Shown here piece by piece: positions 34,030-45,683 of a stretch of DNA of 64,000 nt; positions within the stretch are counted from its first letter, which is position 1; the number at the start of each line of letters is the position of its first letter. The DNA is from Ipomoea triloba (Eukaryota > Streptophyta > Magnoliopsida > Solanales > Convolvulaceae). Both the position numbers and the translations under genes were made by a program. Location of the stretch: the NCBI RefSeq assembly GCF_003576645.1, contig NC_044919.1, positions 27,724,591 to 27,788,590 of the forward strand, written 5' to 3'. The notes under the pieces are model-generated. The model ran no database searches and was not told where the DNA came from. It saw only the letters and a list, made by a program, of their open reading frames with translations.

Positions 34030-35088
34030 GGGCCTGTTTATTAACAAAAAACTGTTTTCTGTTTCTTGTTTGGTAATTTTTCAGTTTTCATTCTTTGTTT
34101 TCTGTTTAGAAAACTTTTTTACTTACACTTATTTTTTCAAATTTCTTTTTTAAGATTAACGTCATAAAATTAACAATAAGTTTAACTTCGAATGATTTTT
34201 AGACCTTATATTTAAAATATTTTAAAATATATTTGGTTTAAATAGAATAAATATAATTTTTAATTTTAAGTCCAATATGTGTAAAAAAAAGTTACATTTG
34301 ATATCCGAACCAAATTTATATCTATATATATATATAACATAAATAAAAATATATCCGAACCAATAATCTATTAAGTTAACATAAAATTTAGTTTAGATAA
34401 TAGTAATATGTTTGGATATATTAATTTGAATGACATGTATATAACATATAATTTTTATTTTGAATTCTTTTTTTTTTTGGTCTTTCTCTCCGTCCGTTTA
34501 AGGTTCTGGGGTCCACCCAGGTTCACTCCGAGAGGCACAGGAGCTGGCCCAGGGGGAATTGTCACTTACGGGAATTGAACCTAGGTTCTCCCAAAATTCC
34601 TCCCCACAAAGAGAGCTCACTTGCCACTTGAGCTACCCCATTGGGTTGTTTATTTTGAATTCTAATATAGTAATATATGTGAAATTCCGATATCCGATAT
34701 CTGGACCAAACTTATATCCGATATAACATAATTAAAAATATATGAACCAATAATCAATTAAGTTCAATCAAAATATAAAACGTGGTATAGATTTCAATTG
34801 TGAGAATGTGGTATGGTAATGAATGTAATCATAGTAATGAATAAATGTGTAAGTAGATAATGGTGAGAATGTGGTTATAGTAACATATACTCTAATAGAT
34901 GATAGTTGATTCTGTTTTCCATTTAGAAAACAGTTTTTAGTCGTGTTTCAGTTTTCTAGAAAACTGGAAAATTATTTCCTGTTTTCAAAATGGAAAACTG
35001 TGCTAGTAAATATGTTTTCTATTTTCTGTTTTCCAGTTTTCTAAATTTCCAGAAAATTGGAGAAAATTTCCAGTTAGTAAACGGGCCC
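34030..35088. mobile_element. PIF/Harbinger-like non-autonomous element with TTA target duplication
   Basis: The left end GGGCCTGTTTATTAAC is matched inverted by GTTAGTAAACGGGCCC at the right. TTA lies just outside both (34027-34029, 35089-35091). The subterminal regions are full of TTTTCTGTTTTC / GAAAACTGGAAAA motifs. A SINE is nested at 34469-34648. No transposase is encoded. Confidence 0.8.
34469..34648 (-). mobile_element. tRNA-derived SINE with 15-bp target duplication
   Basis: On the minus strand it starts near ACCCAATGGGGTAGCTCAAG. It has a Pol III A box (TAGCTCAAGTGG) and B box (GGTTCAATTCCC), continues with CCCTGGGCCAGCTCC and GGTGGACCCCAGAACC, and ends in an A-rich tail. TTTATTTTGAATTCT flanks it at 34454-34468 and 34649-34663. 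This is a full-length, fairly recent SINE inside the 34.0-35.1 kb element. Confidence 0.92.
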
Positions 35089-35350
35089 TTAGCATCCTCT
35101 CTTTCTTTATTCTATTTCATCCATGGTGGCATATTTTACCTTAAAAATTGCGCAAATTTCACTAATGGGGAGGGCCTAATAGCAACTTTTGTTACCATTT
35201 GGCAGCAAAAGCTGCCCCATAGTGTACCTTTTATGTTTTCTTTATTGGGTTAATATTTATGTTTTAGTTATATATATATATATTGGTCCCGGTTGATATA
35301 GTGTGAGTCTAGAAGGAAGGGAGGGGGGGGGGGGGTTAAATAGACTCACA

Positions 35351-35702
35351 NNNNNNNNNNNNNNNNNNNNNNNNNNNNNNNNNNNNNNNNNNNNNNNNNN
35401 NNNNNNNNNNNNNNNNNNNNNNNNNNNNNNNNNNNNNNNNNNNNNNNNNNNNNNNNNNNNNNNNNNNNNNNNNNNNNNNNNNNNNNNNNNNNNNNNNNNN
35501 NNNNNNNNNNNNNNNNNNNNNNNNNNNNNNNNNNNNNNNNNNNNNNNNNNNNNNNNNNNNNNNNNNNNNNNNNNNNNNNNNNNNNNNNNNNNNNNNNNNN
35601 NNNNNNNNNNNNNNNNNNNNNNNNNNNNNNNNNNNNNNNNNNNNNNNNNNNNNNNNNNNNNNNNNNNNNNNNNNNNNNNNNNNNNNNNNNNNNNNNNNNN
35701 NN
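35351..35702. other. Assembly gap (N) flanked by G-runs
   Basis: About 352 N. Both sides carry long G runs followed by TTAAATAGACTCACA or TTGAATAGACTCACA, so the gap spans a repeated unit or a failed read through poly-G. Confidence 0.95.
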
Positions 35703-35906
35703 GGGGGGGGGGGGGGGGGGGTGTTGAATAGACTCACACGAAATTTTTAAAACTTTTTACAAGAACGAACCCTTGTAGAGGTTGAACTTGATCAAAGGTA
35801 AACGTAGCGGATGGATAAGGTTTAACAAATTTTAAGTTCACTTTGCACGAAGTTTGTGATTATGAAAAGTTAGGTTTGATGATATGTATGCAATGCAGTA
35901 CGTAAA

Positions 35907-35949
<43 letters not shown>

Positions 35950-36229
35950 GATTTTCATAGTGGTTCGGCTGTTAACTAAGCCTACTCCACTCTTCTTCAC
36001 AACTTGTGAAGGATTACACTATTGTCTCCTTAATAGTACAATATCCTCTCTATAACGTGCTCCTTTGATCACCAAGCCCGGCAATCACGTCTCACTAGAT
36101 TTTTCAACTTCTTCAAAGTCTACCCCGCCTCTTTCTACTTCACCAAAGTAGAGATTGGTTGAAATGGTTGAAGATTTTCTCCAACGTGGAAATCTTGAGT
36201 TGAGCTTCTTGATTCAAGGCTTGAACTGC
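35703..36229. other. Unassigned repeat-like sequence with (GA)n
   Basis: (GA)n occupies about 35911-35951. It is followed by TTTTCATAGTGGTTCGGC and TAAGCCTACTCCACTCTTC, reminiscent of plant retroelement ends, but no LTR pair or coding region supports this. The sequence runs into the CACTA transposase remnant. Confidence 0.4.
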
Positions 36230-37690
36230 AACAAGACAGTGTTTTTCCAAATATTTTCCTCTACATGCATTACATCAAGACAGTATCTAACAAATAAGTG
36301 ATCCCAATATGGTAAATCCCAGAATATAGACCTCTTTTTCCAAATACCCTTCTGACTTGTTTTTGAAGTTTTTCCCAACACATTATCAATGTTTTTTACT
36401 ATTTCATAAATGACATCCCCTAATAATGGTGAGCGAGCTACTCTAGTCTTAGATTTTTCATTGAAAACTTTTTTCTTCTTTCTATAAGGATGGTCACTGA
36501 TGATTCATGAACACATTTTTCTTACTATTGTTCAGCCAAAGATCAACTGTTTCATCTTCACAAATAGGGCATGCCTTAGCCCCTTTAGTAGTATACCCCG
36601 ACAAGTTACCATATGCTGGGAAGTCATCGATTGTGCAGAACAGTATGGCTCGTAAGACGAAGTTGATTTGACTTTGAGCATCAAACACCGTCACACCTTC
36701 ATTCCATAGCATCTTTAAATCTTCAATAAGCAGTGTAAAGTACACTTCTATGTCGTTTCCTAGTTGTTTAGGCCCAGACTTTAACAAACATAACAAGATG
36801 TACTTACGCTTCATGCATAACCAAGGAGGAAGATTGTAAACTGTTAAAAAAGAACACTGGCCAAGTGCTATGTCGGCTGCTCATGTTACCATGAGAATTG
36901 ATTTCATCCGTGTATAGTCTAACCTTAGATTTCAATTTTCATAACCGAATTCAGGAAACTTCATATTAATGTTCTTCCATTGAGGAAAATCGGCAGGATG
37001 TGTCAGCTTTCCATCTTCTTTTTTACCAATAGCATGTCATTGCAAATTGCTCGCATCATTTGCATTTGCAAACAAACGCTTGAATCATAGAATCATCGGT
37101 AGATACCACAACATCTTCGCAGGAGAACCTTTCTTCTCACATGCATCATCGAAGCCTTTATGTTTATTACATGATGCTCCACACTTTGGACACACATGCA
37201 AGTCTTTGTATTGTTTCCAATACAAAACAATCGTTTGGACATGCATGGATCCTTTCAATCTCCATACCCAACGGACATAACATTTTCTTTGCCTCGTAAG
37301 TTGTACAAGGAAGTTCATTATCATCAAGAAGCATGTCCTTTAAAAGTGTTAATAACTCTGTGAAACTCTTATCACTCCACCTATTCTTTGCTTTTAAGTT
37401 ATACACTTTAAGCACTACTGATAACTTTGTAAATTTACTACATCCAGAAAACAAAGGTTTTCTAGAATTCTCAAAAAAAAGACTTTCAAACTCTTGAGGC
37501 ATTTATTCAAATACCCTTGCATATCACGCATCAATTCATCTAGCTGGCCATTGTCTCCATCATTTCCAACATTATCTTCTTTACTTTGATCCTTCTCTAC
37601 ATCTAATTCGGCATTATCTGTACTCACACTAAGAGGTACATTTTCACCATGCCATGTCCACCGGTCAAAACGAGACTCTATAATCTGCAA
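36230..37690 (-). pseudogene. CACTA (En/Spm, TNP2-type) transposase remnant
   Basis: Minus-strand fragments in shifting frames match the plant CACTA transposase (Transposase_21) order. First comes WTWHGENVPLS with an acidic stretch. Then KPLFSGCSKFTKLSVVLKVY, NRWSDKSFTELLTLLKDML, TTYEAKKMLCPLGMEIERIH and HVCPKCGASCNKHKG. Next come KRKYILLCLLKSGPKQLGND with ...EGVTVFDA and AYGNLSGYTTKGAKACPICE. Last is a CLDVMHVEENI motif near 36250. Stops and frameshifts occur repeatedly (for example around 37500, 37170, 37080, 36900 and 36490). The N-terminal zinc region and the rest of the C-terminus are missing. Autonomous relatives encode the enzyme that mobilises elements with CACTA ends; this copy cannot. 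Confidence 0.88.
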
Positions 37691-37829
37691 TTTTGCTTAA
37701 ACCCTAGTTTTTTTTGCTGATTAGAAGCTCGAATTGGGGTTTTGCATGTGCTAAATTGAGTAATTCTCTGTTTATGTTTACTTAATACCGAATATAATTA
37801 TTTTCTGTATTGTGAAAATTAGAACAACA

Positions 37830-37876
37830 GCCTCTATAGCATAGTGGTAGTGCGTTCGCTTCATAAGCGAAAGGTC
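37830..37876 (+). pseudogene. Truncated tRNA copy with CAT anticodon
   Basis: It has a 5' acceptor strand GCCTCTA, a D arm with a good A box (TAGCATAGTGGTAGTGC) and an anticodon arm TTCGC-TTCATAA-GCGAA. It stops after AAGGTC, so the T arm and 3' acceptor are missing. It shares its leader with the complete copy 77 bp downstream. Confidence 0.75.
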
Positions 37877-37906
37877 ATTTTATGTATTGTGAAAATTAAA
37901 ATAATA

Positions 37907-37978
37907 GCCTCTATAGCATGGTGGTAGTGCATTTGCTTCGTAAGTGAAAGATCGTGAGTTCGATCCTCACTGGGGGCT
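37907..37978 (+). tRNA. tRNA-Thr (CGT anticodon), weak anticodon stem
   Basis: A full 72-nt cloverleaf can be drawn. The acceptor GCCTCTA / TGGGGGC has two G-T pairs. The D stem is GCAT/GTGC, the anticodon loop TTCGTAA, the T stem GTGAG/CTCAC and the T loop TTCGATC. The anticodon stem TTTGC/GTGAA is weak (two G-T pairs). The A box has one mismatch and no T4 run follows within about 40 bp. It may be a decaying gene. Confidence 0.65.
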
Positions 37979-40087
37979 AAAATTGATGGAAAATCTCGTA
38001 ATTGTAAACAAAACTTACTTTGAAAACGAGACTTACTTTTAAAATTGACGAAAAATGATTTATATATTTTTTATTATATAAAATTAAGGTTATATTGAGT
38101 AATTGAAAACGAGACTTACTTTTTTAGATAACATTTTTCTATATTCTTATAAATTTCATTAGTGATTTAAAAATTATGTATTGGCATTATTATTCACAAT
38201 TATATATATAACATTGGCCTTATTAGTGAACATATAGGATTTACTTAACAAAATACAGTGGATTTGACTATATTAAATATTTTGAGAATACTCATAATGA
38301 CTTGAATATTCTAACAAACAAAAAAAAAAAGCAATCTAAGATGTTTTTCTTTAGATAAAATCATCTATGATTGATAAAATATAATATAAAATACACACTT
38401 GAGTATACGCTTAAATCTTCACTTTTCCTAATTATTATTGCACTAAAATAATTTACTTTTTACATTATAAATGATCAACATTACTAAAATGGCATGCAGT
38501 GAAATGGCATGTTGTGATTCTCCCATATGGGAGGTTATGAGATTAAGTCTTAGTAAAGGCGATAATCTGTAAATAGTGGCCAATTTTTCAATCATCCACA
38601 AAAATGGTCAAAAAAAGTGACATTTTTTCAATTTTTCGACAAAGCGTTCGGTTGGATGGAAAAGATCAAAATTTTTTACCACTATTACTCAATGATCAGT
38701 ATTTTCGACCACCTTTTGAATAGTATGTAATGGTGATCAGAAATATTTTAGTGTTTTGAATTTTTTAAATTGGCATTTGTTTGCGACCACCTAATTAGGT
38801 GATCAGTATTTTCGACCACTTATGAAAAGTGATCGAAAAAATTTTAACCATTAAAATTGTTTAAATTGGTCTCGATCACATTTAGTGATTGAAAATACCT
38901 TTGTATATATCTCCTATGCATTATCAAACCATTCTTCCTTTTTTTCTTTTTTACCCCTTTTTTCCCTCCCTTCTCACTCTTTGTTGTACTTAAAAAATAA
39001 AATAAAAATAAAGTTTACGCTTACCCTTTGCTTACACTTTTACACCCAAAAACTACCATTGTAGATACTTTAATTTTCCCTGACCCCACACAATTTTTTT
39101 TTTGGGAGGAGCAATTAATAAATATTTACATCAATTGGGTTGACTTGCTTTGGTGTGCATTACGTACGTATGATTTTTTATGATAAATATAATTTGTAAA
39201 ACTATTATCACGTCCTACGTAAAAATATAGTATTTTAAAAAGTTAAAGTAATATAAATTTAATCACTTAAATAACTTATTTAGACTTATAAATACACTCC
39301 TATTGTTTTTATTTTGACAATAAAACATTTTTAGGTACAAGAATATATATTTTGTGACTAGAAATAATAAAATTCTCTAATTGCATTGGAAAAGAGAGAG
39401 GGATCTTCAACCAATACATAATATTTTTATTATAGTATTGTAAAAATGAACCTACAACATTTTAAAAATAAATTAATATTTTATTGAAAATGAATATTAA
39501 TTTAAAACATTAAAATAAAAATATCAATATAGATGTCAATTAAAATAATTTAAATAAAAATTTTTAATGATATATTTGTTATATATTAATTTTAGTTGTA
39601 ATAAGTGTACTTTAATTCTAATTACGGTTAAAATATTCCAACTAAAGTTAAGTTAAAAATAATAATTTAATTTAGTGTACTTTAAAAGTGGACTATGGTC
39701 TATATAGTATAATAATTCGGTATTTTGTGCAATCATTATTATAAATCAAACTAACATATATTGCATATATAATTATTATTTAACTCTTCCTAAAAAGGAG
39801 TACAATCTCAAATTTCTAGATAAAAGTCTTTTTATAGCTTAGACGTGAAAATACTTCTCTCTGTGTGTATTGCAATAGTATCGTAAAAAAATCAACCTAC
39901 AATATTTTGAAAATGAACCAATATTATATTGGAAATTAATATAATGTAGTGATTTAATATAATTGTATGTTAATTTAAAACATTAAAAGGTCTAATAATA
40001 TAATTGGAACTTTGTAAACTTATGTTGAAAAAGATTAATTTAGTGTACCTTAAAAGTAGATCATAATCAATGGTACAATAATCCAAT
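37979..40087. other. Intergenic DNA with degenerate repeats, no gene recognised
   Basis: 38497-38585 resembles the GAGGCAATACTGAC SINE family (CCCATATGGGAGGTTATGAG). 38590-38900 has repeats such as GATCAGTATTTTCGACCAC, perhaps a CACTA-type subterminal region. 39420-39775 is partly repeated at 39880-40087 plus 41020-41160 (for example GTACTTTAAAAGTGGAC against GTACCTTAAAAGTAGATC), an old tandem duplication. Nothing is coding. Confidence 0.45.
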
Positions 40088-40095
40088 ATTTGAGG

Positions 40096-40236
40096 TAGAG
40101 GTGTCAAACGAACAGATTAGCCCGAAGTCCAGTTCAAGCCCGATCTGTTTGGGTTAGCTCGGCCGGTCCCTTTGATACAATGAACGGATTAGGGCCAGAC
40201 TTTAAATTTTAACCCATGGACCAGTCCGGCCTGCAC

Positions 40237-40296
<60 letters not shown>

Positions 40297-41019
40297 TCTA
40301 AGTCTCTAATAGAGTAATGGCTCATGAGATTATCACATTAAAAATTGTAATATTGATTTTATGCCTATTATATTCTTACGTATTGCCGTATTTACTATTT
40401 AGCAATTCAATTTCCTAACTAGAATATATACTAATTAGTAATTACTACCTTAAAATATTTTAAAGTTAAAATTTTATTTGTTTCAAATTGAAAAAATTAC
40501 ATTTACTACTTAGGAGTTAGTAGTTGCAATTTGTAAGCTTATTCTTATTAATGGTATTGCATTATTAATAATTTATTTCTTTATTTTCTTGTAATATTTA
40601 AGTTGAATAGTTGAATGTGTGTGTGAGAGAGAGAGAGAGACAGAGAACTTGTAAAACTAATTTAGAAGGAATGCATAACCTAAATTAGTCAATATAGCCA
40701 AGCACGTTGTGCTCAAATGACATGTAATGACTCTCTTATATAGGAAGTCATGAGATCAAGCCTCAGTAGAGGCGATATTGACTCCTTGTGAAAGTATGTA
40801 TGACTATATACTACAATGTAATAGAGTCTGTAGTCCTTAAAAAAATAGTCTTTTTATCTATTTTTTATTTTTAGGGCCATGGATCGAGCTGGACTTTAAT
40901 TTTTATTTTTTGGATTGGGCCAAGTCTGATTCGAACTTTAATTGAACTGGCTTGGCACGGTCTAAAAATTAAACGAGCTAGTGACGGACCAGCCCAAGCC
41001 CGCCCGTTTGACACCTCTA
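40096..41019. mobile_element. Non-autonomous hAT element with 8-bp TSD
   Basis: The ends TAGAGGTGTCAAACG and CGTTTGACACCTCTA are perfect 15-bp inverted repeats of the TAGGGGTGTC type seen in plant hAT elements. The flanks ATTTGAGG (40088-40095) and ATTTTAGG (41020-41027) match at 7 of 8 positions. The subterminal regions are rich in GGCCCGG-like motifs. Inside are a (TA)n array (about 40241-40295), a SINE-like piece (about 40690-40850) and (GA)n, but no transposase. It is inserted into the second unit of an old local duplication. Confidence 0.88.
40690..40850 (+). repeat. SINE-like repeat nested in the hAT element
   Basis: It contains CTCAAATGACATGTAATGAC, AGGAAGTCATGAGATCAAGC and CTCAGTAGAGGCGATATTGAC, the same order as the SINE-like copies at 45.7 and 54.9 kb. 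Its B box is decayed. Confidence 0.55.
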
Positions 41020-41027
41020 ATTTTAGG

Positions 41028-43891
41028 CAATCATTACTATAAATTAAATTAACATACATATATCACATTATGTTATTATTTAATTCTATAAGAAATGATT
41101 GTAATTTCAAAATTTAAAATAGAAGTATTTTCTTAGGATTGGTAAGAAAACGACACATCTCTTTTAGTGTGTGTGTGTATGTGTGTGTGTGTGTGTATAT
41201 ATAATAATATTATATTTTGAAAGTAAATTAAAATTGTACAGATGCAAATATAATAGTGATAAACTAAAAATATGATGATATGGTAAGGTTGAATTCTGAA
41301 AATGAGGAACTGTACTATTGTAGGATAAACAAAATTTACAGTACCTAGTACAATCAGACATACTTACATATTTGTACCCAGTACAATTCAACCTTGTAGA
41401 ATTTTTTTGTAATTTATATTGGATAAAAGAAAATGTATATGACATTTAAAATAGAAAGGGTGACAATCTTTTAGGGTGAAAAGAAGTTGTACGTGTTTCA
41501 TATATATCTTTCGTTTAATTTTTTATTTGGGGGATGCTTTTAATTTCTCTTCTGTAAGGCAATATAGAAGGGGGCAAGTAGAAGCTAGGTATGTTTGTTG
41601 CTTTTTAATAATGAGTTAGAAAAAGTTTAGGGAGTTGTCTCACATGGGTGGTCTTCAGACAAGTCTGTGATGTTTGATGCAAAGAGAAAAAGAAAAGAAA
41701 AGAAAAGAATGGTTTGATTAGTAAGACAACGTTTGACTTTATTGTGGCATAAGTTTGTGTTAAGTACCTGTTTTGCTTTTTTTTTTTTTTTTTTTTTTTC
41801 ACCCTAAAACAATAGTGCTTATGCACGTACTTACGTATACTTTTCCAACATCCTAAAGGAGGGAACAAAGTACCCTAAATGCATGCTTCCATAGACCTAA
41901 CAACCTAACTTCTTCATTAATTGCATCCCTACATAGATGTGGTTATAGGGACGGTGGATTATGGTGGTTCAATTAGTGTGACAGGTCTCCTAATTTCATA
42001 AATAAAAATGTTTATACTCGTGAAGAAAAAACAAATGTATTAAAAAAATATGTAATTATCATTCGTATATATATAAAAAAAAAATTGGTAATATACTAAG
42101 TGAGTTGGTATCCAAATATAAGTTAGGGCGAATGTGAAAACTTGTTTATTTATTAATTACATGTGTATTTTTTAAAAGAAAAAATCATAGATTAGGGCAA
42201 AATTATTGCGATGAATGACGAAATTGCCGACATGAACAACCATTAAAACAAACAAACAAACTATTATAGGCGAAATGAATTAGTCGTGGTGTGTAACCTA
42301 GGAAAAGTGTACGTTTACATTCAAATTAATAAGAACTAAATTTCTAAACCATTTGGCTTGAATCAAAACTATCAAAATGAGCCATTACCAGTTTTGAGAG
42401 CTACAAATTGCAAAACATTTTGATAGTTGATTTGAAACTTTCAAAATTTCTAATTTTTTCGCTCTCCTAAAAATCTCCTTTCTTCCTTGAAAATTTACGA
42501 ATCGCTCAAACCTAATAATTATTAAAGGCAGAATGGCAATAATTTTAGCGAAGTGGGGATGGATGGGAGATAGATGAAGTGTGGTATCATCATCTATCAA
42601 TTTAACCAACCAACCGAATGATTAACCGAGCCAATAAAGTGGGGTATGGTAGTTTTGCTTTAGGGCCAAATTAAAGTTGCAAAATTTTTCTTTCAATCTT
42701 TCAAGTCGACCTTAGCTTTACCCTCCAATGTTGGGACCAAACATTGTACCTTTGTATTTGATTCCGGAGGCAAAGTTGCTTTCTACTTGATACTATGTAC
42801 TACTTCATCACTTCTCACACTCCATTTCTAAAAACATAATAATGTACCTCATTTTTGTGTGCTAATAAATGTATATATTTTTTACTTTAAATGCTGTACA
42901 TTTCATTTTATTTGATAAAATTATCTTTAATACATTTTTGTTAGACAAAATTACTCTTACACCATTATAATTCCGTTATTAATTATATAATAACTCCATC
43001 ACTATTATATTACCTACCATTTACCATACACCTATATCTGTCATATCTTTTTAATATTCTTTAATTATCATTTTTATTAAAACCATCATATAACAATTAA
43101 TTTAATTGTAGATTAGATTTTAATTAAATATCTACGAATGTTAAATCATATGTGTATATAATACATATATTGTTTGTGTATATATACCAACATATTTCGT
43201 TGGTAGCTTAGTATTATAGATTTTCTTTGGTTTTTCTTTTTGTAAATATAAATTTTACGAAAATTGTCGACATTGTTAGTATTAAACAAAAAATATGAAC
43301 TTTTTTTTTGTATTATTCAAATATGATAATTAAAATGTATCAGTTTAACAATGTAAAGGGATTCTTAAAAAATTTAATAATTTAAAATACTTTTAACATC
43401 AACTGAAATCATTCTTTGACATATAAAAAAAAGAGTGTAAATACAATAATGGGATGAACGAGTAAATTTGTAGAGAATATAGTATTACTCATATTGGGTG
43501 GAGGCCGGGATGATCAAATCCGACATCTTGTCACCAACTTGCATTCAAAAGGTGGCATTGATTTCAATTAAACTATAAGGATTAATAAAGTTACACATAT
43601 GTCATGAATTATAGCTTTGATTCAATGATTTATGAATATATTACTAAATATTTAGTTGTAAAAAAAAATAGTTTAAGATTACGAATCTTGATTTTGCTTC
43701 CTACGTTAGTGGTGAAAAAGTGATAATAAATGTAATATTAGAAAAAAATTATCTGGACTATAATATTTTTTATTAGTAGTTTTACTCCAAATCAGTAATA
43801 ACTTTCATAAATTTAATAATGAGCCCAAGTAAGATAATTTATATCGTGCTAGAAATTTTGAATTACTAATCATTAGAAGATCATTTTCCTA
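41028..43891. other. Intergenic DNA, no gene recognised
   Basis: Contains (GT)n at about 41168-41196, a T-run at about 41778-41799 and AT-rich unique sequence. No frame resembles a protein. The stretch 41460-41900 is less AT-rich and could hold an unrecognised transcript, but there is no positive evidence. Confidence 0.35.
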
Positions 43892-44757
43892 CACTACTAC
43901 ATAAATGAAATACTACGTACTTAATATAAGGCCATTTTTTGAATAACTGCCGTCTAATGTAATTTTTAAAAAGAATTAGATATATACGGCGATTTTTTAA
44001 ATAACCGCCGTCTAAAATTAAATATATACGATGTTTTTCAAATAATCGCCGTATATAACCTAATTTAATTTTTTAATTTTTTAAAATTAACGTATATACG
44101 ACGGCTATACAATTAACCGCCGTACATACCTTAATGTAATTTTTTTATTTTATTTAATTTTAAGTATATATAGCGGTTATATAATTAACCGCCATATATA
44201 ACCTAATGTAATTTTTTATTTTTTAAAATTTTATGTATTTACGGCGGTTATATAATTAACCGCCGTATATACTTTAATGTATTTTTTTATTATTTTTTTA
44301 ATTTTATGTATATATGGCAGTTATACAATTAACCGTGGTATATACCTTATTGTATTTTTTCATTTTTTAAATTGAGTATATGTGACGGTAATAATAAATA
44401 ACTGTCTTATATACCTTAATGTAATTATTTATTTATTTTATATAATTTTAAGTATATAGTTGTATATACCTTAATCTAATTTTTTTTAATTGTATATACG
44501 GTAGTTTTTTTATAACTGCCATATATACTATATGTATTTATTTTTAAAAATTATTTAGAGTATATACGACAGTTTTTGTATAACTACCATATATACTATA
44601 TGATTTTTAAAAAATATATATTTAGAGGATATACGGCGATTTAATATAACCGCCATGTATACTATATATATTAATAGTATATACTGACGGTTATGATTTA
44701 ACTGCCGTATATACATAAAACCTAGTAATTAAGTTGTAGCTATGTTTTGTAGTAGTG
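43892..44757. mobile_element. Non-autonomous CACTA element with 3-bp TSD CTA and about 10 internal stem-loops
   Basis: It starts CACTACTACATAAA and ends TTTTGTAGTAGTG, an inverted terminal repeat of CACTA type. CTA lies immediately outside both ends (43889-43891, 44758-44760). The interior is about ten repeats of roughly 80-90 bp, each with a small hairpin of the form CGGCGGTTATATAATTAACCG followed by GTATATACCTAATGTAATTTT. No transposase is encoded. Confidence 0.9.
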
Positions 44758-44908
44758 CTACAACCTAATTACTAGTAAATTAGTATGGATGTAATATATA
44801 TATACATATGTGCCAACAAACGTGTCTACGTAGGCTGGAACGATAAACGACCAGAAAGTAAACTGCTGCATCTAAACACTGTCATTTCAAAGTGCCTCTC
44901 TGAACGAA

Positions 44909-45008
44909 AAAAAAAAAAAAGAACAGTTCGATATACATGTTTGTGGTCAATTAGTAGTACTAGTAGTAGAAAAAAAAAAGGAACAGTTCGGTATACATGT
45001 TTGTGGTC

Positions 45009-45041
<33 letters not shown>

Positions 45042-45262
45042 AAAAAAAAAAAGGAACAGTTTGGTATACATGTTTGAGTAGTAGCAGTAGCAGTAGCAGT
45101 AGCAGTAACAGTAGTAGTTGTAGTAGTAGTAGTAGCAGTAGCAGTAGTAGCAGTAGCAGTAGCAGTAGTAGCAGTAGCAGTAGTAGCAGTAGCAGTAGCA
45201 GTAGGAGTAGTAGTAGTAGCAGCAGCAATAGCAGTAGCAGCAGCAGTAGCAGTAGCAGTAGC

Positions 45263-45299
<37 letters not shown>

Positions 45300-45408
45300 C
45301 AGTAGTAGTAGTAGTAGTAGCAGCAGTAGTAGCAGCAGTAGTAGCAGTAGTAGCAGTAGCAGTAGCAGCAGCAGTAGCAGCAGCAGTAGCAGCAGCAGTA
45401 GTAGTAGC

Positions 45409-45439
<31 letters not shown>

Positions 45440-45626
45440 AAGTAGCAGTAGTAGTAGTAGTAGTAGTAGTAGTAGAAGTAGCAGTAGTAGTAGTAGTAGT
45501 AGTAGCAGTAGCAGCAGTAGCAGTAGGAGTAGCAGTAGCAGCAGCAGCAGCAGCAGTAGCAGTAACAGCAGCAGTAGCAGTAGCAGTAGCGTAGCGTAGT
45601 AACAGTAGCAGTAGCAGTAGCGTAGC

Positions 45627-45657
<31 letters not shown>

Positions 45658-45660
45658 CAG
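44909..45660. repeat. AGT/AGC trinucleotide array with a preceding 3-unit minisatellite
   Basis: Three units consisting of an A-run plus GAACAGTTCG(A/G)TATACATG, TTTGTGGTCAA and TAGTAG repeats (44909-45080) lead into nearly 600 bp of mixed AGT and AGC triplets broken by GCGTAGTAG. Both strands are open in several frames only because of the triplet composition. Confidence 0.92.
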
Positions 45661-45683
45661 CATCAAACTCTTCCCTTTATAAA

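Noticed and set aside
35303..35737. Open frames running through the first N gap
   Set aside because: They consist of unknown residues only.
35880..36230. Possible retrotransposon LTR or leader (TTTTCATAGTGGTTCGGC...)
   Set aside because: No second LTR, PBS or coding region accompanies it in the window.
45007..45666. Long Ser-, Leu-, Tyr/Cys- or Thr-rich open frames on both strands
   Set aside because: They are translations of AGT/AGC triplet repeats. Openness in several frames is a consequence of composition.
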